Source of the DNA: Pseudomonadales bacterium
Lineage (GTDB): Bacteria > Pseudomonadota > Gammaproteobacteria > Steroidobacterales > Steroidobacteraceae
Assembly: GCA_020442965.1 (NCBI GenBank)
Contig: JAGRJB010000017.1
Span: 1 to 14,296, forward strand
Reading direction: 5' to 3'
DNA: 14,296 bases
The stretch's first letter is position 1; each line of letters starts with the position of its first letter. The position numbers and the translations under genes are program-made. Below, one piece after another: positions 1 through 6,629 of this stretch. The notes beneath the pieces are model-generated. The model was not told where the DNA came from, made no database searches, and saw nothing but the letters and a program-made list of their open reading frames with translations.

Positions 1-699
1 ATGCTGCGCGGCGATCTCGGTCAGCCGCTCGGCGGCTGGCCGAAGGCTTTGCAGAAGAAAGTATTGAAGGGTGCGCAACTGTTGACTACGCGACCGGGCG
101 CGTCGTTGAGCCCGGTCGATATCGAAGCCGTGCGCGCACAATTGCAATCGAAGTCAATCCGTCCAGTGAGTGACAACGATGTCGCATCGGGGCTGATGTA
201 TCCCAAGGTTTATGACGAGTACGCCGAGGCGCGCGCCGCTTTCGGTGATGTTGGCATTTTGCCGACGCCGGTGTTCTTCTATGGCCTCGAGCCGGGACAG
301 GAGATCAGCATCGATCTGGAGCGCGGCAAGACACTGATCGTCTCCTTTGTGGCACTCAGCGAAACGCACGACGACGGTACGCGCACGGTGTTCTTCGAGC
401 TGAACGGTCAACCGCGGTCGGTGGTCGCGACCGATCGTTCGCACGTCGCACTGCGGCCCCCGCAGCGCAAGGCTGAGTCCGACAACGATCATCACGTTGG
501 TGCGCCCATGCCCGGCACGATTTCGACTGTTGCGGTGAAGGTCGGCCAGAAGGTCGCAAAGGGAGAAACGATGCTGACTCTCGAGGCGATGAAGATGGAA
601 ACCAGCGTTCGTGCAGAACTCGATGCGACTGTCAAAGAGGTGTTAGTCAGTCCGGGACGACAGGTGGACGCCAAGGATCTGCTGGTCGTGTTCGAATGA
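1..699 (+). CDS. pyc: Pyruvate carboxylase, C-terminal part (5' end outside window)
   Basis: Pyruvate carboxylase makes oxaloacetate from pyruvate, bicarbonate and ATP, an anaplerotic step in the cytoplasm. The visible 232 residues hold the tail of the carboxyltransferase region (GDLGQP at 4-9, the VLKG and RPG elements near 21-33, SGLMYPKV at 63-70, LPTPVFFYGL at 87-96) and a C-terminal biotinyl domain. The domain contains the biotin-attachment motif EAMKMET at 195-201, with Lys198 as the expected biotinylated residue. The order carboxyltransferase tail then biotin domain, and the GDLGQP context, fit pyruvate carboxylase better than acetyl- or propionyl-CoA carboxylase alpha chains; oxaloacetate decarboxylase alpha chain is the main alternative. 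The ATG at base 1 is an internal methionine, so this is a partial gene and not a short protein. Its stop codon overlaps the next start by 4 bp, so the two are probably co-transcribed and translationally coupled. Confidence 0.9.
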   Translation: MLRGDLGQPLGGWPKALQKKVLKGAQLLTTRPGASLSPVDIEAVRAQLQSKSIRPVSDNDVASGLMYPKVYDEYAEARAAFGDVGILPTPVFFYGLEPGQEISIDLERGKTLIVSFVALSETHDDGTRTVFFELNGQPRSVVATDRSHVALRPPQRKAESDNDHHVGAPMPGTISTVAVKVGQKVAKGETMLTLEAMKMETSVRAELDATVKEVLVSPGRQVDAKDLLVVFE

Positions 700-2126
700 A
701 AGAGCTGCATTTCGACCGACGTTTCGTCGCGTTGTCCGCGGTGCTGCTGCTGCTGGCCGTCGGCGGCAGTGTCGCGCTCGGGTTCGGCGCCATGATCCGC
801 AATGCGCTTATCGCGCTGGCGATCGCAACCTTCGTGTTAGCGCCATTGCCACGTGGCACGCGCGGACTGGTTTTCGCGGTCATGATCGGGCTCGCCACGG
901 GGATCGCCTCGGTCAATCTTTTCGCGGTGCAGATTTTTCAGGCGCCCGTTACGAGCGAGTTCGGCTGGTCACAAACTCAATATACCGTGGTCATTCTGGT
1001 CGGCACGGTCATCACTGTGGTCAGTTCGCCGCTGATCGGATGGGTGTTCGACAAGCATGGGGTTCGTCCATTCGCGATTGGCTCAACGTTCCTGTTTGGG
1101 CTCGCGCTCGTCTCGCTTTACTGGCTGACGCCGAGCCTGTTGCACTTCTACGGCGTCTTCGCGCTGATCCCGCTGATCGGTGCCGGCACGTCATCGGTCG
1201 CGTACGCGCGCGTCGTAGCGCGTTGGTTCGACGCCCGCCGCGGACAGGCGCTCGGTGCGGCGCTCGCCGGCATCGGTATTGGGGGAGCGGTGCTATCCGC
1301 TCTGACGCAGGGGCTCATTCAGAACGTCGGATGGCGCGGTGCTTATCTTGGCCTGGGCCTGCTATTGCTGCTGGTCACGCTGCCCCTGCTGCTCGCCTTC
1401 TTGCACGACAGTCCCGAAGAAGTCGGTCTCGGCGTTGACGGTGAGGTGATCGGCACGACCCACGCACGAGTCGTTAGTACGCCGTATGGCTACTCCATGG
1501 CCGAAGTATTTCGGCTCGGGCGCTTCTGGGCGATGGTCGCCGCTTTCATGCTGTTGGCGATAGCGATCGGTGGCGTGATGCTGCAACTCGTTCCGATCAT
1601 GCTCGCGCGTGGTGTCTCGGCGAGCCAAGCCGCGGCGTTTCCAGCGGTGTTAGGTTTGGCGCTCATCATTGGCCGCGCGTTCGCGGGCTTTCTGATGGAT
1701 CGTTATTTTGCGCCGTATGTCGCGGCGATCATTCTGCTGTTCCCCGTAGTGGGCGTTGCATTGCTCGCAAGCGGCGCGGTCGGTAGCAGCGCATTCGTCG
1801 GCGCAGCGTTTCTGGGCCTCGCGGCCGGTGCCGAACTCGACGTGATCGCCTATCTGGTGGCGCGTTACTTTGGCACCGTGTCCTACGCGCGGATCTACGG
1901 CTTTTTGTATGCAGCGTGGACGTTGGGCTCTGGCACTGCGCCAGTCGTGACATCGCGTGTATTCGACGCCACCGGCTCGCACACAGTCATTCTGTGGGTC
2001 TACGTCGGCTTGTTCGCGCTGTCCGCCATCATGATCGCGCGGCTCGGCCCGTATCCACTGCTGCTGAGCCAGATGCGGCCGGCACCATTAGCCGAACGGC
2101 GCGACCCCGATCCAGCGGACGTGTAG
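696..2126 (+). CDS. MFS transporter, probably carboxylate type
   Basis: A 476-residue, strongly hydrophobic inner-membrane protein of the major facilitator superfamily. The family's motif A is visible as GWVFDKHGVRP at about 115-125, in the loop after the second canonical helix. The N-half/C-half organisation is split by a hydrophilic loop at about 236-270 (HDSPEEVGLG onwards). Such proteins are often annotated as oxalate/formate antiporter or monocarboxylate carriers; the substrate cannot be read from sequence. Two extra hydrophobic stretches (about 11-30 and 36-50) precede the usual first helix, so 14 rather than 12 segments are possible. The ATG at 696 sits in an ATGA overlap with the pyruvate carboxylase stop, which supports this start and suggests coupling. 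A carboxylate carrier next to pyruvate carboxylase would make metabolic sense, but this is inference. Its 3' end overlaps the convergent NnrU gene by 39 bp. Confidence 0.85.
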   Translation: MKELHFDRRFVALSAVLLLLAVGGSVALGFGAMIRNALIALAIATFVLAPLPRGTRGLVFAVMIGLATGIASVNLFAVQIFQAPVTSEFGWSQTQYTVVILVGTVITVVSSPLIGWVFDKHGVRPFAIGSTFLFGLALVSLYWLTPSLLHFYGVFALIPLIGAGTSSVAYARVVARWFDARRGQALGAALAGIGIGGAVLSALTQGLIQNVGWRGAYLGLGLLLLLVTLPLLLAFLHDSPEEVGLGVDGEVIGTTHARVVSTPYGYSMAEVFRLGRFWAMVAAFMLLAIAIGGVMLQLVPIMLARGVSASQAAAFPAVLGLALIIGRAFAGFLMDRYFAPYVAAIILLFPVVGVALLASGAVGSSAFVGAAFLGLAAGAELDVIAYLVARYFGTVSYARIYGFLYAAWTLGSGTAPVVTSRVFDATGSHTVILWVYVGLFALSAIMIARLGPYPLLLSQMRPAPLAERRDPDPADV

Positions 2127-2666
2127 GTAGAACGCGAACACAGCGTAAAGCACCAGCCCGCCGACAACGGCGACCAGGTCGTTGAACCTGGACGGGGGCG
2201 CTGCAGGCGGTGGCGCAGGATTCGGCACACGGTGCTTGAGCGAGATCCGGTCGATCACCGCCCATGCGAGAATGGCACCGAACAATACGACATCCGCGAG
2301 CATGCCGTTGGCCAACAGATGCGCCACCGCCCAGAGCTTCACGGCAACCAGCATGGGATGCTTCATGGTGCTCTTGATTCGGCCCGGCAGGTACGCGGCG
2401 AACAACAGCACGAATGCCGGCAGCATCAGGAGCGCAGCGACGTGGCGCGTCCAGACAGGCGGCGCGTACAACAGCGCGGGTTCCATCCGCGCGGCGGCAT
2501 AGCCCTTGACGATCAACACGAAACCGACGATGGCGACGAGTGAATAGAGCGCCTTCCACGGCAAGACGCCCATGCGCGCCAGCAGCGCATTACGGCCATT
2601 CGCGGCGAAGATGGCAACGGAATGGATGCCGAGGAACAGCAGCAGTCCGATTACGAGTGTCGTCAT
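2088..2666 (-). CDS. NnrU family membrane protein
   Basis: A 192-residue multi-pass membrane protein of the NnrU family. Hydrophobic segments are visible at about 3-20, 39-55, 76-93, 107-120, 123-137 and 163-181. The family-typical stretch HPMLVAVKLWAVAHLLANG lies at about 103-121. NnrU was first named from a denitrification gene cluster, but most homologues have no proven role, and no denitrification gene is visible here. A related family includes the isoprenoid enzyme CrtISO-adjacent and methyltransferase-like membrane proteins, so the function is open. The ATG at 2666 overlaps the stop of the upstream FAD reductase gene by 4 bp (ATGA), so both are probably one transcription unit and translationally coupled. 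The proline-rich loop before the last helix (about 148-158) is probably a cytoplasmic or periplasmic linker. Confidence 0.8.
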   Translation of the reverse strand: MTTLVIGLLLFLGIHSVAIFAANGRNALLARMGVLPWKALYSLVAIVGFVLIVKGYAAARMEPALLYAPPVWTRHVAALLMLPAFVLLFAAYLPGRIKSTMKHPMLVAVKLWAVAHLLANGMLADVVLFGAILAWAVIDRISLKHRVPNPAPPPAAPPSRFNDLVAVVGGLVLYAVFAFYLHVRWIGVAPFG

Positions 2667-3892
2667 GCGATATCCTTGAGCGGCACGTTAGGGTCCGCAA
2701 GTTTCGAACGGTCGGGTTTTGCTCGGGCAGCAATCAGCTTGCGCGCCGCCATCTGGTCTTTGGCTTGATTGACCGTTTCGATCGCGATCAGTTCGCCGTT
2801 CTTGAGATAGCAGACGCTGAAGCCATTCTCGCCCGGTTCGCCGCGCAAGACCATCTCATCGTGTCCTTGCGCCAGACCAACAATGATCATTTTGAGATGG
2901 TACTGATCGGACCAGAACCATGGCACCTTATCGTGCGCGGTCGACTGTCCCAGCATGTTTAGCGCGGCGGTATTGGCGTGCTCGAACGCGTTGTCGACGG
3001 ATTCGAGCCGCACACTCACACCGAAATGACGGTTGTGATGCTGCGTGCAGTCGCCCGCCGCGAAAATGCGTGGATCCGACGTCCGACAGAACTCATCCAC
3101 CACAATACCGTTGGAACATGCCAGGCCCGCCGCGCTCGCCAGACCGTCGTTCGCCAGCACGCCGACGCCCACAATGACGAGGTCCGTCTCGATCTCGCGG
3201 CCATCGGCGCAACGCACGGCCCGTACGTGAGCGGGGTCGCCTTTCTGATCACTAACAAACTGCTCGAGCCTTGCTTCGAGCAGCAACTCGACACCGCGCT
3301 TGCGATGTTCCGCCTCGTAGAAACGCGACACCTGCGCACAGACGACCCGATTCATGACCCGGTCGGTCATCTCGAGAACCGTGATTTTGACGCCGAGATC
3401 ACGCAGCGTCGCCGCCGCTTCCAGCCCGATGTAGCCACCGCCGACCACGACAACTCTGCCCGTCGCGGTCAATGCTGCGCGAATCCGATCGACGTCGTCG
3501 ACGGTCCGCAAGTAGAAAATGCCGGCCAGCTCGTGGCCGGGCACGGTCAGGCGTCGCGGCAAACTGCCAGTTGCCAGCAGCAGCATGTCATAAGGAACTT
3601 CGTCGCCGTCGTCGACCTGCACGACGCCGCGGTCGCGGTCGACAGCGACGACGCGATGGCCCCAACGGGTATCCACACGGTGGTCCTCATAGAACGCGTC
3701 GTGCCGGATGGTCAGCCGATCTCGCGCCAGCAGGCCGGCCAGGTATTTTTTCGATAGCGGTGGTCGCTGGTACGGGGCCAGCGGTTCGTCGCCTATGATC
3801 GTTAGAGCGCCGGCGTAGCCGCGCTTGCGCAGCATGTCGATCGCTTGAGACGCGGCCTGGCCAGCACCGACGATGACGATTCGCTCAGGCAT
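2663..3892 (-). CDS. FAD-dependent ferredoxin/rubredoxin reductase-like oxidoreductase
   Basis: A cytoplasmic flavoprotein of about 409 residues, of the putidaredoxin/rubredoxin reductase type, which passes electrons from NAD(P)H through FAD to a small iron-sulfur partner. Seen in order: FAD-binding GAGQAASQ at about 9-16, the conserved RPPLSK at 43-48, ATGS at 107-110, the NAD(P)H-binding VVGGGYIGLE at about 149-158, FAD-contacting AAGDC at 278-282, and the C-terminal PWFWSDQ segment at 324-330 typical of this group. Starts at 3922, 3910 and 3892 are all in frame. I prefer 3892 because MPERIVIVGAG matches the usual family N-terminus and GGGGA lies 11 bases before it. A weak -10-like TATGCT (3918-3923) with a poor -35 at 3943-3948 would place transcription start near 3911, also favouring 3892. 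It overlaps NnrU by 4 bp. The [2Fe-2S] protein at 4474-4848 is not an obvious partner, as it is of the thioredoxin-like kind. Confidence 0.88.
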   Translation of the reverse strand: MPERIVIVGAGQAASQAIDMLRKRGYAGALTIIGDEPLAPYQRPPLSKKYLAGLLARDRLTIRHDAFYEDHRVDTRWGHRVVAVDRDRGVVQVDDGDEVPYDMLLLATGSLPRRLTVPGHELAGIFYLRTVDDVDRIRAALTATGRVVVVGGGYIGLEAAATLRDLGVKITVLEMTDRVMNRVVCAQVSRFYEAEHRKRGVELLLEARLEQFVSDQKGDPAHVRAVRCADGREIETDLVIVGVGVLANDGLASAAGLACSNGIVVDEFCRTSDPRIFAAGDCTQHHNRHFGVSVRLESVDNAFEHANTAALNMLGQSTAHDKVPWFWSDQYHLKMIIVGLAQGHDEMVLRGEPGENGFSVCYLKNGELIAIETVNQAKDQMAARKLIAARAKPDRSKLADPNVPLKDIA

Positions 3893-3940
3893 TTTAGATT
3901 CAATCCCCATGTGTAGCAGCATACCTTTTCAGCGGCCGGA

Positions 3941-3957
3941 TGCACCAAGCGAGGGTG
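3941..3957 (+). promoter_or_regulatory. Weak second NtrC-like half site
   Basis: TGCACC at 3941-3946 matches perfectly the left half of the NtrC consensus (TGCACC-5 nt-GGTGCA), but the right half AGGGTG is poor. Its centre (3949) is exactly 32 bp, three helical turns, upstream of the better site centred at 3981. This is the same spacing as the paired NtrC sites known at enterobacterial glnA. On its own it would not be convincing. Confidence 0.3.
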
Positions 3958-3972
3958 ACGAGCGGTGCGAGT

Positions 3973-3989
3973 TGCGCCAGTATGGTGCG
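3973..3989 (+). promoter_or_regulatory. NtrC-type enhancer site upstream of glnK
   Basis: The dyad TGCGCC-AGTAT-GGTGCG matches the NtrC consensus TGCACC-N5-GGTGCA at 10 of 12 half-site positions with the right 5-nt spacing. Its centre lies about 95 bp upstream of the start site predicted from the sigma-54 element at 4050-4065. That is close to the distance usual for enhancer-bound NtrC. Together with the P-II gene downstream this suggests induction under nitrogen limitation. No binding data can be inferred beyond the match. Confidence 0.5.
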
Positions 3990-3990
3990 T

Positions 3991-4002
3991 CATTGCGCAA
4001 TG
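3991..4002. promoter_or_regulatory. Perfect 12-bp palindrome between enhancer and promoter
   Basis: CATTGCGCAATG is a perfect palindrome lying 1 bp after the NtrC-like site. A second short palindrome, GCAATTGC, follows at 4018-4025 and shares the GCAAT element. It may be an operator for another regulator, or chance; I cannot name a regulator. Confidence 0.25.
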
Positions 4003-4049
4003 GGCGGGCGAAATTCCGCAATTGCCTCGCCGTCCGGCGTCGCGGATAC

Positions 4050-4065
4050 TGGCATGCAAGCTGCA
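4050..4065 (+). promoter_or_regulatory. Sigma-54 (-24/-12) promoter for glnK
   Basis: TGGCATGCAAGCTGCA matches the sigma-54 consensus TGGCACG-N4-TTGCA at all but two fixed positions. It keeps the invariant GG (4051-4052) and GC (4063-4064) with 10 bp between them. The predicted start is near 4076, giving a leader of about 40 nt before the glnK ATG at 4117. The presence of an NtrC-like dyad upstream and a P-II gene downstream raises confidence well above that of an isolated match. Confidence 0.6.
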
Positions 4066-4077
4066 TCGCGCCCATGA

Positions 4078-4455
<378 letters not shown>

Positions 4456-4473
4456 CGCCACGCGCTGAACGAC

Positions 4474-4848
4474 GTGAACGGCGCGCTGGAGCGTTCGGTT
4501 GCCAAGCACCACATTGGCGCATCGAGTCGGCACATTTTCCTGTGCGTGGGTGGCAAGTGTGCACCGACGAGCGAACAGCAGGCGTCGTGGCTGTATTTGA
4601 AAGATCGGCTGCGTCAGCTTGGACTCACGGATGCTACGCCCAACGTTTATCGTACCAAGGCCGATTGCCTGCGTGTCTGTGTCGACGGCCCGATCGCTCT
4701 CGTCTATCACGAAGGTGTTTGGTATCGTCACTGCACCCCCGCCAACCTCGAACGTATCATCCAGCAGCATCTGATCGGCGGCGAGCCGGTCGCAGAACTG
4801 CGCTTCGCCACAGCGCCGTTGTCAGCGGCGGCCGATAACGACAGGTAG
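4474..4848 (+). CDS. Thioredoxin-like [2Fe-2S] ferredoxin-domain protein
   Basis: A 124-residue cytoplasmic protein with the thioredoxin-like [2Fe-2S] ferredoxin pattern: Cys24 and Cys29 in LCVGGKC, then Cys65 and Cys69 in DCLRVC, about 36 residues later. The segment [12 protein letters not shown] and the later [13 protein letters not shown] match stand-alone proteins of this family, whose electron partner is mostly unknown. The start is set at GTG 4474: the P-II stop TAG at 4453-4455 is in the same reading frame, so translation must begin after it, and no ATG is available before the conserved region. No clear Shine-Dalgarno is seen, so translation may be coupled to the P-II gene 18 bases upstream. 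The qor gene begins 9 bases after its stop, which points to a three-gene operon. Confidence 0.82.
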   Translation: MNGALERSVAKHHIGASSRHIFLCVGGKCAPTSEQQASWLYLKDRLRQLGLTDATPNVYRTKADCLRVCVDGPIALVYHEGVWYRHCTPANLERIIQQHLIGGEPVAELRFATAPLSAAADNDR

Positions 4849-4857
4849 TTATTAACC

Positions 4858-5835
4858 ATGCCCAGTGCAATTCGTATTCACGAGACCGGCGGGCCGGAAG
4901 TCATGCAACTCGAGTCGATCGATCCGGGCAAACCGGGTCCGGGACAGGTGCTCGTCAAACAAACTGCTATCGGGCTGAATTTCATCGACGTCTATGACCG
5001 GACAGGTCTCTATCCGATGCCATTGCCCGGTGGATTGGGGCGCGAAGCGGCGGGCTTCGTATTGGCGATCGGCGCGCGAGTAAAGGGTTTCAAGCGTGGC
5101 GATCGGGTCGCCTACGTGCTGAACAACACCGGTGCCTACTGCGACGTGCGCAACGTTCCGGCGGATCGCTTGGTCAAGCTGCCCAAAGGCGTGAGCAACG
5201 AACAAGCGGCGGTCTTGATGCTCAAGGGTCTAACAGCTCACTATCTCATTCGTCGCACGCATCGAGTGACGAAGGGCGATACGCTGTTGGTGTACGCGGC
5301 GGCCGGCGGCGTGGGTCTGATCCTGACCCAATGGGCACGCTCGCTCGGTGCTCGCGTGATCGGCGTGGTAGGTAGCGAGGCGAAAGCGGTCATCGCAAAG
5401 AAAGCGGGTTGTCAGCACGTGTTGCTGCAGGATCGGGTCGATCTCGCGGCCGCAGTCAAGAAGTTGACGAAAGGGGTCGGTGTCGATGTCGTTTACGATT
5501 CGATCGGCAAGGACACTTTCTTGCCATCGCTCGATTGCTTGCGGCCGCGCGGCCTGATGGTCTCCTTCGGCAATGCCTCCGGCCCTGTGCCGCCGATTTC
5601 GATACTTGAGCTGACCAAGCGCGGCTCGTTGTTCCTCACGCGCCCTTCGCTCTTTGGCTATATCGCTGCGCGGGCCGATCTCGAGTCGGCTGCACGCGAG
5701 ACGTTCGCGGCGCTCAAGGCAAAGCGTTTCAAGCTGCAGATCAATCAGCGCTATGCGCTCGCGGCAGCGGCGCAGGCGCATCGTGATCTCGAGGCGCGCA
5801 AGACCACTGGGGCGACTGTCCTGATTCCTGCGTGA
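4858..5835 (+). CDS. qor: NADPH:quinone oxidoreductase, zeta-crystallin type
   Basis: A 325-residue cytoplasmic medium-chain dehydrogenase/reductase without zinc, the family that reduces quinones and reactive enones with NADPH. Seen: an N-terminal GroES-like domain with GLNFIDVYDRTGLYP at 39-53 and LGREAAGFV at 60-68, then the Rossmann domain with the nucleotide-binding AAGGVG at 148-153 and VDVVYDSIGKDTF at about 208-220. The structural-zinc cysteine cluster of alcohol dehydrogenases is absent. Length and motifs fit bacterial Qor/QorA closely. ATG 4858 aligns with the normal N-terminus; the Shine-Dalgarno is weak, and its 9-bp distance from the ferredoxin gene suggests co-transcription with it and glnK. 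It ends 15 bp from the convergent gene at 5851-6441 with no obvious terminator between. Confidence 0.9.
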   Translation: MPSAIRIHETGGPEVMQLESIDPGKPGPGQVLVKQTAIGLNFIDVYDRTGLYPMPLPGGLGREAAGFVLAIGARVKGFKRGDRVAYVLNNTGAYCDVRNVPADRLVKLPKGVSNEQAAVLMLKGLTAHYLIRRTHRVTKGDTLLVYAAAGGVGLILTQWARSLGARVIGVVGSEAKAVIAKKAGCQHVLLQDRVDLAAAVKKLTKGVGVDVVYDSIGKDTFLPSLDCLRPRGLMVSFGNASGPVPPISILELTKRGSLFLTRPSLFGYIAARADLESAARETFAALKAKRFKLQINQRYALAAAAQAHRDLEARKTTGATVLIPA

Positions 5836-5850
5836 TCTGGCTGGCGACTG

Positions 5851-6441
5851 CTAGCGACCGCAACGCGCGTCATAGTATTCGTCTTTCGCTGCACGGCGCT
5901 TGTCGCGCAGACGCTCGCCCTCGGGCCCAGAATAGCCGACCCGCATGCGCGCATCGATCCGGTCGATCCGCGACTCGATCGCTGAGCAAATGACTTCTTG
6001 AAGGGTGCGGTTGTCGGCACCGGGTACCGCGCGTCGCGTCGTTGTTCCCGTGGTCGGCATTGCGGCCGGTGGCGTGATCGGCGTAGGTGCGTAGCTGCTG
6101 AAGCGCGCCGTGTCGGTCTGTCGTACGGTCGCGTCTGACCCACACGGCTGATCTGACAGCACGCGTGTCTCGCCGCGTCGGCATTCATACACGGTCCTGG
6201 TCGAATGCGTGTCGATCGGTATCCATGCGGGCGGCGTATTGCGCGTCGCAGGGTGCGTCGCTTCGGCGCTAGGCACGACAGGCTCGGCTGCCTGCTCGAC
6301 CTTGGGCGCCGCGAGCGGATGTGACTGCGTCGTGGCGACCGTGATGGCGAGTGCTGCAACTGCCGCTAATCCGCCAATCGTCAGCCAGCGGGCCAATCGG
6401 TCTGAACGGCTTCTGACTTCGATGTCCGCGGTCCGTCGCAT
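5851..6441 (-). CDS. Membrane-anchored protein with DUF4124-like segment, unknown function
   Basis: A 196-residue protein with a basic N-terminus, one hydrophobic segment at about 20-38 and then a proline/threonine/alanine-rich region. This is the layout of a membrane-anchored periplasmic protein. The segment VYECRRGETRVLSDQPCG at about 85-102 resembles DUF4124, a small proteobacterial domain in which two cysteines (here Cys87 and Cys100) often form a disulfide. A charged C-terminal stretch (about 150-194) has two more cysteines, Cys152 and Cys194, and may be helical. I chose ATG 6441, with AAGGAG 10 bases before it; a TTG two codons upstream (6447) is also open but lies only 4 bases from that site. 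No function is known to me, and its neighbours give no clue. The gene is probably expressed alone. Confidence 0.7.
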   Translation of the reverse strand: MRRTADIEVRSRSDRLARWLTIGGLAAVAALAITVATTQSHPLAAPKVEQAAEPVVPSAEATHPATRNTPPAWIPIDTHSTRTVYECRRGETRVLSDQPCGSDATVRQTDTARFSSYAPTPITPPAAMPTTGTTTRRAVPGADNRTLQEVICSAIESRIDRIDARMRVGYSGPEGERLRDKRRAAKDEYYDARCGR

Positions 6442-6564
6442 GATCAAATCGCTCCTTCCCGCAGCGCACGCGCACGCTGCTTGCGCTCTTGATCGTAGTC
6501 CTGGCCGCTCGATTCATGCTGCGCGCTACCGCGCATTTCCCGCAGAAATGCGTATTGCGGACAC

Positions 6565-6591
6565 AAAAAAAGCGGGCCCGAGGGGGCCCGC
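6565..6591 (-). terminator. Rho-independent terminator after first receptor gene
   Basis: On the minus strand an 8-bp perfect GC stem (6584-6591 with 6572-6579), a 4-nt loop and then seven T. It begins about 40 bases after the stop of the receptor gene 6630-8900. Confidence 0.9.
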
Positions 6592-6629
6592 CTGCTAGTG
6601 GGGCGGCTGCGATCGCTGCCCGCAGCGCC

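Noticed and set aside
2978..3757. Open frame of 259 codons on the plus strand
   Set aside because: Antisense to the FAD reductase, whose cofactor motifs are intact; the His/Asp/Arg-rich product is typical of a shadow frame.
3918..3948. Sigma-70 promoter for the FAD reductase (TATGCT with CACCAA/TTGGTG)
   Set aside because: The spacer is 19 bp and the -35 match is poor; kept only as a remark supporting the start at 3892.
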